Assembly: GCA_016203345.1 (NCBI GenBank)
Contig: JACQMZ010000007.1
Location: 1 to 12,535, forward strand
DNA from: Candidatus Woesearchaeota archaeon
GTDB taxonomy: Archaea; Nanobdellota; Nanobdellia; Woesearchaeales; ARS49
Reading direction: 5' to 3'
DNA: 12,535 nt
The position numbers were made by a program, and so were the translations under genes. The notes beneath the pieces were generated by a model. That model was not told the origin of the DNA and did not search any database. It was given only the letters and a program-made list of their open reading frames with translations. Position 1 is the first letter of the stretch. Every line of letters begins with the position of its first letter. Below are positions 5,633 to 12,488 of this stretch, one piece after another.

Positions 5633-6881
5633 CGGAAATTCTCGAGTTCGGCCTTCGGCCTCACACGATAATTTCGGTGACGAGCGCGCTGAACAAAAAA
5701 CCACAGTACAACAGACGAGCCGCGGATTTGAACTCGATGGAAGAGTCCAACGAAACCCAGAAGAGGAAAAACTCATGCACACCGTAGTCCCAGGCGACAA
5801 AAACACTGTCCCTGACGGCCTCATCGTGGAAGAAGCGCAGAACAGAGGAGTCGGCGTGTTTTCCCCAGACCTTTTTTTTGACCACTTAGTAAACAACTAT
5901 AGAATGGCAGAACAATTGTACGGCGAAAAACTCCTCCGCCTCATCACCGGATACTCAGGAGCATACCTTGAACGCAACCTCCGCCTGCCAGAATTCAAAA
6001 AAGTCCTCAAACAACAACTCACAGACAACATCCAAAAACTCGAAGACACAGGAATGCTTGACAAAGACGGCAAAATAACAGCAGAAGGTTTCTCAATCGG
6101 CGCACTCGCCGTTGTCCTGGAAGAACTCAACATGCCAGCCGGAACAGGACTGCAGGAAACACACAAAGGAAAAACAGCGGGAAAAATAGGAGAACGCGAT
6201 GACACCCGCACATACCACCGCGGAGACACGTACCGCGACATCAACGTAAGAAAAACGATCAGCCAGCTCATCAAGCACGGAAAAACCGCCATCACTCCAC
6301 AAGACTTAATCATCAGCACCCGCAAACACACCGGCACGGTCAACATCATCTACGCGCTCGACTCCTCAGCAAGCATGAAAGGAACAAAACTCCACGCATG
6401 CAGGCGCGCAGGCATCGCACTCGCTTACCGCGCACTCCAGCGAAAAGACAAAGTCGGCATCATCATCTTCGGCGAACGCGTCAAAGACGCAGTCGCGCCC
6501 ACCACAGACTTCAGCATACTCGCAGAAAAAATGATGCACATGACCGCAACACGCCAAACCAACTTCGTCGACATGATCCAACACGCCAGCGAACTCCTCA
6601 CCAACCAAACAGGACAAAAACACGTTCTCATCCTCTCAGACGCGCTCCCCACCAGCGGCACAGACCCAAAAGAAGACGCCAAACGCGTCATCGCCAACGC
6701 CCACAGCCAAGGCATCACGTTCTCCCTCATAGGCGTCAAACTCAACACCGAAGGCCTTGACCTCGCACGCCACCTTGTCGAACTCGGCGGCGGAAAACTC
6801 TACCAAGTCAACGACGCAGGAGAAGTCAAAGGCATGGTGCTGGAAGAATATGAGAGAATAACTTCAAACGCACATTTATAA
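5604..6881 (+). CDS. VWA-domain protein, partner of the AAA+ ATPase
   Basis: Reading from ATG 5604 gives 425 residues. The C-terminal half is a von Willebrand A domain with a complete metal-dependent adhesion site: D253-S-S255-A-S257, T319 and D346 (in LILSDALPT). The N-terminal half is a predicted helical region (FSPDLFFDHLVNNYRMAEQL and following) with no domain I can name. AAA+/VWA pairs include BchI/BchD, MoxR-VWA and CoxD/CoxE; here too the VWA protein probably delivers the substrate to the ATPase ring. The first 57 residues are doubtful: they read through a palindromic element (5635-5675), and a second start, ATG 5775, has GAGG eight bases upstream and gives 368 residues. The 5604 start overlaps the ATPase gene by 29 bases; an even longer frame begins at 5463. 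Confidence 0.85.
   Translation: MPANGVVAFDGNSRVRPSASHDNFGDERAEQKTTVQQTSRGFELDGRVQRNPEEEKLMHTVVPGDKNTVPDGLIVEEAQNRGVGVFSPDLFFDHLVNNYRMAEQLYGEKLLRLITGYSGAYLERNLRLPEFKKVLKQQLTDNIQKLEDTGMLDKDGKITAEGFSIGALAVVLEELNMPAGTGLQETHKGKTAGKIGERDDTRTYHRGDTYRDINVRKTISQLIKHGKTAITPQDLIISTRKHTGTVNIIYALDSSASMKGTKLHACRRAGIALAYRALQRKDKVGIIIFGERVKDAVAPTTDFSILAEKMMHMTATRQTNFVDMIQHASELLTNQTGQKHVLILSDALPTSGTDPKEDAKRVIANAHSQGITFSLIGVKLNTEGLDLARHLVELGGGKLYQVNDAGEVKGMVLEEYERITSNAHL
5635..5675. repeat. nested palindromic element, copy 1
   Basis: Outer arms GAAATT (5635-5640) and AATTTC (5670-5675) flank the perfect small hairpin GGCC-TTC-GGCC (5650-5660), followed by TCA; the element ends in TTCGG. It starts two bases after the ATPase stop codon. 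The layout and the TTCGG/TCA features match the elements at 7901 and 9332. It may be a 3'-end hairpin within the operon; if the VWA gene really starts at 5604 the element is translated. Confidence 0.55.
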
Positions 6882-6882
6882 G
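6875..6882 (+). promoter_or_regulatory. TATA box of the wyosine gene, overlapping the VWA stop codon
   Basis: TTTATAAG includes the VWA stop TAA (6879-6881) and is centred 25.5 bases before ATG 6904. Downstream initiation is therefore encoded within the last codons of the preceding gene. Confidence 0.6.
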
Positions 6883-6903
6883 TTAACAGACGTGCCTGTT
6901 TTT

Positions 6904-7899
6904 ATGATCCCAGAACTCCGCCGCAAACAGTTTGAGAAAGAAGGCTACCGCGTAGTGGGCAACCACAGCGTTGTCAAAGTGTGCGAGTACACCAAGAAAG
7001 CGCTGCGCGCCGAAGACGTGTGCTACAAGTGCACGTTTTACGGCATCAGAAGCTGGCGGTGCGTTGAAATGAGCCCCACTTATTTCTGCGACCACCGGTG
7101 CATGTTCTGCTGGAGAGACATCAAGTACGTCTACCCCAAATGGCAAGGGCCAGTAGACGAGCCGGACGACATCATCGACGGATGCATCCAGGCATGGCAA
7201 GGACTTCTCAACGGATTCAAAGGAGCAGAGAAAACAATGCAGCCCCGGTTTGAAGAGACGCGCACGCCAAGCCATTTCGCCATTTCACTCACGGGCGAGC
7301 CAACCATGTACCCAAAAATGCCAGAGTTGCTGGACGCTTTGAAACGACGAAACATTTCCAGCTTTCTCGTCACGAATGGCACCCTTCCGGAAATGATTGA
7401 AAAACTCATCGACCACCAACCAACACAACTGTACGTGTCAGTCTACGGCCCAAACGAAGCCGTGTACAGAAAAACAGCAAACCCATTCACGGCCGATGCA
7501 TGGGAGCGGCTGCAGAAAACATTGTCAATGCTGGGCAAATTCAACAGAAGCGTTATTCGATTGACTCTCACAAAAGAATGGAACATGGTCGACCCCGAAG
7601 GGTATGGAGAGTTTCTCAAAAACATCGACTTTGATTATCTCGAATGCAAAGGATACGTCTGGGTGGGGCACAGCCAAGACCGGCTGACACTCCAAAACGC
7701 GCCCACGCACATGGAAGTGCGGGAGTTCGCGCAACGCATTGCGAAAGTCGCAGGACTAAAAATCATAGACGAAAAAGAAAACAGCCGAGTCTGCCTTCTC
7801 ATGAAAGAAGACAACGCCAACAGAGTCATGACTTTTGAAGAACCCAAAGCGTTCAAAGTTGTGCCAACGGCGGAAGCGGTGCCGGAATATCTGACATAA
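6904..7899 (+). CDS. taw1: 4-demethylwyosine synthase, radical SAM tRNA enzyme
   Basis: A 331-residue Taw1/TYW1. The radical SAM motif is C62-x3-C66-x2-C69 (CDHRCMFCW), and three further cysteines spaced by 13 (C27, C40, C53) match the second iron-sulphur cluster of archaeal Taw1. SLTGEPTMYPKMPE and FLVTNGT are the usual SAM/substrate-pocket segments. The enzyme condenses pyruvate carbons with N1-methylguanosine-37 of tRNA-Phe to make the tricyclic wyosine core, in the cytoplasm. It has no flavodoxin domain, as expected for archaea rather than eukaryotes. The in-frame GTG at 6892 is rejected because the TATA spacing points to ATG 6904. This gene is the strongest single indicator that the DNA is archaeal. 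Confidence 0.95.
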   Translation: MIPELRRKQFEKEGYRVVGNHSVVKVCEYTKKALRAEDVCYKCTFYGIRSWRCVEMSPTYFCDHRCMFCWRDIKYVYPKWQGPVDEPDDIIDGCIQAWQGLLNGFKGAEKTMQPRFEETRTPSHFAISLTGEPTMYPKMPELLDALKRRNISSFLVTNGTLPEMIEKLIDHQPTQLYVSVYGPNEAVYRKTANPFTADAWERLQKTLSMLGKFNRSVIRLTLTKEWNMVDPEGYGEFLKNIDFDYLECKGYVWVGHSQDRLTLQNAPTHMEVREFAQRIAKVAGLKIIDEKENSRVCLLMKEDNANRVMTFEEPKAFKVVPTAEAVPEYLT

Positions 7900-7900
7900 A

Positions 7901-7944
7901 GAAAATGCCGAACTCGCGCTTCGCGCTCATTCAGGAATTTTCGG
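7901..7944. repeat. nested palindromic element, copy 2 (convergent gene end)
   Basis: The core hairpin GCGC-TTC-GCGC (7916-7926) is followed by TCATTCAG. CCGAA (7908-7912) pairs with TTCGG (7940-7944), and GAAAAT (7901-7906) can alternatively pair with ATTTTC (7937-7942). It begins one base after the taw1 stop in the 87-bp gap between convergent taw1 and the MFS gene, so it could end transcription from both sides. The core and the TTCGG end match the copy at 9332. Confidence 0.6.
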
Positions 7945-7986
7945 GTCTTGTCAAAGTGTGGTGACATACTACGGTTATCACATACT

Positions 7987-9291
7987 TCATCTTTCACGCC
8001 TCACTGTGCTCAGAATCTTCCCCTCATACCCACGATTCGGGTGCAAGCCTAAAATCTCCCTCACGACAACACCCAAAGGATAGTGACGCTTCACCCTCAC
8101 TTCAGGAACGCTCAGAAAAAATACCGCAGTAATCATCCGCCCGCCCGCGGCAATCGCGAAAATCAACGGAATCCCGCTCAATCCTGCCACAATCACTGTA
8201 TCAGACAACCAACCCCCAACCAAAGGACCTACAATACTTGACACAGACAACAACATGGTGAACACTGCCGACTGAGCGGCACGATGACGCCGATCAGTAT
8301 ATCCTAACAAGAGATTGAATACTGCCAAATCCACACCTGCCCACACAATGCCTGAAAAAATTTGGGCAGGCACGATAAGCAGCCACGTGGCAGGCGAGAT
8401 AAACAAGTACGATAACGGCACCAGCGCAGTGCCAAACATACACACGAGCGCAATCTGGCGATCACCCACGCGATCGGCAAGCCGCCCAAAATGAGGCTGA
8501 GCAAGAATCCGCGCAACAGTCGCTATACCCCCCGCGATGACAAACCAAGAATAACCCAGCCCCAAATCCTTCAACAAATACACTGCAAAAAACGGAGACG
8601 CGATCATAACCGTAAAATAATACACAGTGTAAATCGCTGAAAATTTCCACAATACCTTCGGCAAAGGAAACGCATCACGAAAGCCATGATGGTGATAATC
8701 TTCCGGCGGCGGGCGAATCTGCATGACACAATAAAACGTCAAAAAACTCCACACCGTCCCAACAACAAACAGCGACGAAAAACCCAACGCTGACTCCTTA
8801 GGAAACAAGTCCAAGTAAAAACCGCCGATAAGCGAAGCAAGCAGACCTCCAATGCCGATGTACACATTCCGACGCGCCAGCACTGCGCCCCACCTGCGTT
8901 TAGGCACGATATCAGCAACAAAAGCAGTCCAAGCAGGATCACCCAACAACTCAATCAAACGAATCACGGCAAACACAGAAACAACCCACCACAACGGGTT
9001 GTCAGCCACAAATGGAACAAGCGCCACCACAATCCACAGCAACCGCGACAACAAACCAGTCCACGCAATCAGTTCACGCTTTGGAAACACCTCACTCAAC
9101 AACGCACCAGGCAATTCCGACACCAGCGCGGCAAGAAAAGTAATCGCACTCACCAAACCCACCACTGTATTCGACGCACCCAACGCAAGCACAAACACGC
9201 TCATGAACGCCGCAGTAAACGCATCAAACACAGCCCACGAGCCACCAGTCCAAACGAAAAACTTCAGATTACGGGATACAGTATTGCGCAT
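7987..9291 (-). CDS. MFS-type membrane transporter, substrate unknown
   Basis: A 434-residue, strongly hydrophobic protein with about twelve predicted membrane helices, the usual size for the major facilitator superfamily. The loop FGRLADRVGDRQ (268-279), after a central polar stretch (about 190-212, containing a DYHHHGF histidine run), is a good motif A in the second half. The first-half equivalent (LSEVFPKRELIAW, 65-77) is degenerate. DPAWTAFVADIVPKRRWG (118-135) marks another cytoplasmic loop. Such proteins export or import small solutes by proton coupling, but nothing here identifies the substrate. ATG 9291 is supported by a TATA box 24 bases upstream. Confidence 0.88.
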   Translation of the reverse strand: MRNTVSRNLKFFVWTGGSWAVFDAFTAAFMSVFVLALGASNTVVGLVSAITFLAALVSELPGALLSEVFPKRELIAWTGLLSRLLWIVVALVPFVADNPLWWVVSVFAVIRLIELLGDPAWTAFVADIVPKRRWGAVLARRNVYIGIGGLLASLIGGFYLDLFPKESALGFSSLFVVGTVWSFLTFYCVMQIRPPPEDYHHHGFRDAFPLPKVLWKFSAIYTVYYFTVMIASPFFAVYLLKDLGLGYSWFVIAGGIATVARILAQPHFGRLADRVGDRQIALVCMFGTALVPLSYLFISPATWLLIVPAQIFSGIVWAGVDLAVFNLLLGYTDRRHRAAQSAVFTMLLSVSSIVGPLVGGWLSDTVIVAGLSGIPLIFAIAAGGRMITAVFFLSVPEVRVKRHYPLGVVVREILGLHPNRGYEGKILSTVRRER

Positions 9292-9311
9292 ACGCGCCCG
9301 TACAGGATTCA

Positions 9312-9318
9312 GGTATAA
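9312..9318 (-). promoter_or_regulatory. TATA box of the MFS gene
   Basis: TTATACC on the minus strand (GGTATAA on the plus), centred 24 bases from ATG 9291. The palindromic element at 9332-9377 lies immediately upstream. Confidence 0.55.
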
Positions 9319-9331
9319 GAATTTTTGCGAA

Positions 9332-9377
9332 GAATGTTTGCGAATTCGGCGCTTCGCGCCTCATTCAGCAAACATTC
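9332..9377. repeat. nested palindromic element, copy 3
   Basis: The outer perfect 10-bp arms are GAATGTTTGC (9332-9341) and GCAAACATTC (9368-9377). After a one-base bulge, GAAT (9342-9345) pairs with ATTC (9363-9366), and the tip is GGCGC-TTC-GCGCC (9348-9360). It is the best preserved of three related hairpins in the window and lies in the 143-bp gap between the phosphoesterase and MFS genes, where it may terminate the former. Apart from this element and the MFS promoter I see nothing else in that gap. Confidence 0.7.
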
Positions 9378-9434
9378 GGTTATTGAGAATGCTACGGTAT
9401 TTAGTGCGTGGATGAAAAGCTATGATGATCAGCA

Positions 9435-10037
9435 CTACGGAAGAGAAACGATCGTACCAAAGGGACCTGGGTTCAGCACAAGAGCATTGCCCAGCTTGTC
9501 TTTCTTGCCAAACGTCTCATGAATGTGGCCGCTCAGGGCAAGCACAATATTCTTGTGTTTTTTTATGCTATTGGAGAACGATTCGTTTCCTACATACGAC
9601 CAGTACAGCCGGTCAAGCTTAGTCTTAAACGGCGGCTGATGAGTGACAAGCACCACACGCCCTGCCTTACGAACATCCGTGTCAATCGAACGCATAAACC
9701 GCTCAAATTCAAGATCCCTCCGCACAAAACCCTGACCCCCATACCCCACAAACAACACGTCGCCCACACGATACGTGCGCTTGTGCAACCAGACGATGTT
9801 TTTGTACTTCTTCGCCAAGCGCGCCACCACGTGCGGTTGTTCATGATTGCCATGAATAAGCAAAAGCTTAACCGGAATAGCGCCAAGCACACGCATCACC
9901 GGCACAATATTCTGCTCAAACACAGTCAAATCACCACAGCACACCGCAAGATCAGGCTTGTGCCGCAGAATATTCTCACGCACCTTCCTCAACGCAACAA
10001 TAGACGCGTGAAAGTCTGTGAAGGCAAGGAGTTTCAT
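9435..10037 (-). CDS. calcineurin-like metallophosphoesterase
   Basis: A 200-residue protein that consists essentially of one metallophosphoesterase fold with all metal motifs in order: D8-x-H10, G35-D36-L, G63-N64-H65-E66, H133 in VTHQPP and G170-H171-I-H173. It should bind two divalent metals and hydrolyse a phosphoester; compact single-domain archaeal members resemble COG2129 or the YfcE/MJ0936 phosphodiesterases, but the substrate is not predictable. No signal peptide, so cytoplasmic. ATG 10037 is chosen over an upstream in-frame start at 10085, because the TATA box at 10058-10065 gives leaderless spacing to 10037. The upstream gap is shared with the divergent secreted-protein gene. Confidence 0.9.
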   Translation of the reverse strand: MKLLAFTDFHASIVALRKVRENILRHKPDLAVCCGDLTVFEQNIVPVMRVLGAIPVKLLLIHGNHEQPHVVARLAKKYKNIVWLHKRTYRVGDVLFVGYGGQGFVRRDLEFERFMRSIDTDVRKAGRVVLVTHQPPFKTKLDRLYWSYVGNESFSNSIKKHKNIVLALSGHIHETFGKKDKLGNALVLNPGPFGTIVSLP

Positions 10038-10057
10038 GCAGCAACCAAGCGTGTGGA

Positions 10058-10065
10058 CATTTAAG
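10058..10065 (-). promoter_or_regulatory. TATA box of the phosphoesterase gene
   Basis: CTTAAATG on the minus strand, centred 24.5 bases from ATG 10037; a leaderless transcript is implied. Confidence 0.5.
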
Positions 10066-10105
10066 AATGTTCCGAACGTATTCAATTGACTTGTATAGCC
10101 AAATG

Positions 10106-10113
10106 TCTATAAG
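10106..10113 (+). promoter_or_regulatory. TATA box of the secreted-protein gene
   Basis: TCTATAAG predicts a start near 10135 and a leader of about 27 bases. The leader contains the Shine-Dalgarno sequence GAGGCGA (10150-10156), five bases before ATG 10162. Confidence 0.6.
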
Positions 10114-10161
10114 AACATGCCTTCATGACAGTGTATTTCAAACTTAAAAGAGGCGAACGAT

Positions 10162-11115
10162 ATGAAAGAAAACATAAAATCAATACTAATGCACGCAGTA
10201 CTGGTGCTTGCTGTTGCAGGCGTTGTCGTGGTTCTTCCGAGACTTGCTGATGCGGCAAACTCGTCGACATCAGCATCGGTGACCAATGCCGCTCCGGTAG
10301 CAAGTTCACCAGTGCTGAACGGTGGATCTGACATTACCCTCACTTCGAATACCACCAAGAGCATCCTCACAACAATCACCATCACTGACAACAACGGGTG
10401 CGAAGACATTTCCAGCGTTGCAGGAAAACTCTTCCGAACCACAGTAACCGATGGGGCGGGAGCTGCCGACAACAACCGCACACACTATACCTCCACCTGC
10501 GTTGCCAACAACGATTGCACAGCTGGCGGAAGCGATTTGACAAAGACATTCAACTGCACATTCGTCATGACGTGGTATGCAGACGCCACAGATGCAGGAT
10601 CTGCAAACGCCTCAACAAATTGGACGTTTACCGCAACGCCAAGCGATGCATCTGTCAGCGGCACCAACGCGTCCGCTGTTCAGGAAGTGAACACGCTGAC
10701 ATCCATGTCACTGGAAACCACTTCAATCGCATATGGCACACTAGCACTGGGCGGAGACACCGGAGCGACAAACCAAAACATCACGATCGCCAATCACGGC
10801 AACGAAAACCTTGATGTAAGCCTCACCGGTTACGGCTCATCCTCAGGAGACAACAAGTCCATGTCATGCACCATCGGCAAAGTCGAGATCAACAAACTAC
10901 AGTACAACAGTTCATCGTTCACGTACGGCACGAGCGGTGTCGGACTGTCAAACGTGACGACAGAACTTGACCTTGACGTGGCGCAGGGCAGTGACAGCAC
11001 GGTGCGACCGTCAAAGCCAGTGTATTTCGGCTTTGGCCTGCCATCGACAGGCGTAGGCGGCAGTTGTACAGGCACAGTGGTGATCACTGCTGTGAGCGAT
11101 CCGAATACAGATTAA
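10162..11115 (+). CDS. secreted, sequon-rich and cysteine-containing surface protein
   Basis: A 317-residue protein with a classical signal peptide: Lys-containing start, hydrophobic core (about 11-25) and likely cleavage after ADA (residue 31). The mature part is rich in Ser, Thr, Asn and Gly, with alternating hydrophobic patterns that suggest beta-sandwich structure. It has eleven N-glycosylation sequons (N33, N63, N105, N131, N149, N153, N169, N206, N231, N249, N264) and six cysteines (C80, C113, C119, C132, C236, C302), enough for three disulfides. There is no C-terminal membrane helix, so it is either released or held by partners. The function is unknown to me; a cell-envelope or pilus-like structural role is plausible. 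It may work with the anchored protein 70 bases downstream, which has its own promoter. Confidence 0.85.
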   Translation: MKENIKSILMHAVLVLAVAGVVVVLPRLADAANSSTSASVTNAAPVASSPVLNGGSDITLTSNTTKSILTTITITDNNGCEDISSVAGKLFRTTVTDGAGAADNNRTHYTSTCVANNDCTAGGSDLTKTFNCTFVMTWYADATDAGSANASTNWTFTATPSDASVSGTNASAVQEVNTLTSMSLETTSIAYGTLALGGDTGATNQNITIANHGNENLDVSLTGYGSSSGDNKSMSCTIGKVEINKLQYNSSSFTYGTSGVGLSNVTTELDLDVAQGSDSTVRPSKPVYFGFGLPSTGVGGSCTGTVVITAVSDPNTD

Positions 11116-11145
11116 TTTTTTTCCTTTTTTTCTTTGTTATTTTTC
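11116..11145 (+). terminator. T-rich transcription terminator
   Basis: A nearly continuous T tract (runs of seven, seven and five T) begins directly after the stop codon at 11113-11115. Archaeal RNA polymerase ends transcription at such tracts without needing a hairpin. The next promoter starts right after it. Confidence 0.7.
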
Positions 11146-11146
11146 A

Positions 11147-11162
11147 TCGAAAGGCTTATATC
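11147..11162 (+). promoter_or_regulatory. BRE/TATA promoter of the anchored surface protein
   Basis: TCGAAAGG (BRE-like) precedes the TATA box CTTATATC at 11155-11162, centred 26.5 bases before ATG 11185, giving a leaderless message. Confidence 0.65.
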
Positions 11163-11184
11163 GCTGCTCGCCAAGGGCTGGCAT

Positions 11185-12387
11185 ATGAAGCCGCTGGTGC
11201 ATGCACTGGTTTTCCTGATAGTGCTGAGTACAGTAAATGCCATAGGCATCAGCCCGCCGCGCATCATCGCAGAAGGGATGAACAGAGGCACGCAGATTGA
11301 GAAACTAGTCTTCCTGAGCGGCGTGAACAGCAGAGACGAGGTGACCATTGCTGTGGAAGGCGAGGTCGCGTCTTGGGTAAGTGTTGATCGAGAACTACGC
11401 TTTACTGTACCTGATGCTACGCCAGAGATCCCTCTTGTGTTTCGCATAGCAGTCCCCCAAGACAAGCCGAATGGAAAGTATACCGGCACTGCACGATTAA
11501 CGTCCGCGTCACGAACACCTTTAACAGGACAACAAACGTCTGTAAGTGTTGTTGCTGGCGTAACCCTGTCTTTCGACGTTGAAGTCACGGGGGAACAAGT
11601 CAAGGCGTACAAGATCACGTCAGTCACGCTTCCCCCCACCTCTGAACAGGCACCAATCACGCTTATCATAACTATTGACAACACCGGAAACGTCGCGGTC
11701 AAACCAAGCCTCGTCAAGCTCATGATCGCTGACAAGTTCAAACAATCCCTCCTTAGCAGTGCAAACCTGACAGCCACGAATGCCGTCGCGGGCCACACCA
11801 AAGGAAACATCACTCTTGTGGTTCCACAACACTTAAAACCTGAGGAGTACTGGGCGCGTGTGGAGGTTTACGACGGAACAACTGTCAAGTTCTCGCAGGA
11901 GTCTGTGCTTGAGATCACGACCACACAGCCAGCACAAACCACACCACAGCAGCCAGTGCAGATCTTACTCAAGCAAGTGGTCGTGCCGCCGACCGTCCGA
12001 ACCAATGACGTGATTAAGCTCAGCGCGTCTCTTGAAAACCCCGCACGCCCTGTGTCTGCGAAGTTTCTTGCAGAAATCTACAAAGGTGAGCGATTGGTCA
12101 AAGTGGTGGAAAGCCCAGTGGAACAGATAAACACTGGACACGCTAACCTCACTGCATACTTCACTCCCACAGAGGATGGTGCATACACTGTCAAAGCGTA
12201 CGTATTGTATGAAAGCGTGAAAACACCGCTGAAAGAGTCCTCGTTCGTTGTGGGAGGCATCAAAAAAACACCACCGGTAGAAAAAAAGAGCTGGTGGAGC
12301 AAGCTTCTCATCCTACTCGTCCTCATCACCGCTGGATATGTTGCATTTCATTGGTGGCGGAAAACACACCGGCGACGAATCTGGTAA
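11185..12387 (+). CDS. C-terminally anchored surface protein with beta-sandwich (NEW3/CARDB-like) domains
   Basis: A 400-residue protein with an N-terminal signal peptide (MKPLVHALVFLIVLSTVNA, cleavage probably after VNA) and the mature start IGISPPRI, a common opening of archaeal envelope proteins. It is followed by about three beta-sandwich stretches of NEW3/CARDB character (for example NTGNVAVKPSLVKL and TPTEDGAYTVKAYV). A Thr/Gln/Pro-rich linker (TTTQPAQTTPQQP) separates the second and third. Near the C-terminus a membrane helix (LLILLVLITAGYVAF) and a basic tail RKTHRRRIW place the domains outside the cell. There are only three sequons and no cysteines in the domains. Domain assignment is by pattern, not by profile search. 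ATG 11185 is preferred to the in-frame ATG 11134, which lies inside the terminator and upstream of the TATA box. Confidence 0.85.
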   Translation: MKPLVHALVFLIVLSTVNAIGISPPRIIAEGMNRGTQIEKLVFLSGVNSRDEVTIAVEGEVASWVSVDRELRFTVPDATPEIPLVFRIAVPQDKPNGKYTGTARLTSASRTPLTGQQTSVSVVAGVTLSFDVEVTGEQVKAYKITSVTLPPTSEQAPITLIITIDNTGNVAVKPSLVKLMIADKFKQSLLSSANLTATNAVAGHTKGNITLVVPQHLKPEEYWARVEVYDGTTVKFSQESVLEITTTQPAQTTPQQPVQILLKQVVVPPTVRTNDVIKLSASLENPARPVSAKFLAEIYKGERLVKVVESPVEQINTGHANLTAYFTPTEDGAYTVKAYVLYESVKTPLKESSFVVGGIKKTPPVEKKSWWSKLLILLVLITAGYVAFHWWRKTHRRRIW

Positions 12388-12439
12388 CATGAACAAAATA
12401 CTTTTGGCATTGTTAGTACCTTGAGTTTCTGAGAATTGC

Positions 12440-12447
12440 TTATAAAT
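12440..12447 (+). promoter_or_regulatory. TATA box of the last, partial gene
   Basis: TTATAAAT predicts a start near 12468-12470 and a leader of about 20 bases that carries a strong Shine-Dalgarno sequence GAGGTGAT at 12478-12485. Confidence 0.65.
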
Positions 12448-12488
12448 AGAGTTTCATAGATCACCCTTCGTCACAAAGAGGTGATCTT

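Noticed and set aside
10083..10113. TTGACTT and TATAG/CTATA inverted repeat upstream of the secreted-protein gene
   Set aside because: There is only one TTGAC half-site, and the short inverted repeat is explained by the TATA sequence itself; too little to call an operator.
12389..12424. 11-codon peptide MNKILLALLVP directly after the surface-protein stop
   Set aside because: It looks like the start of a signal peptide but stops at once, has no ribosome-binding site and no continuation in other frames. It may be a relic, but it cannot be supported as a gene.
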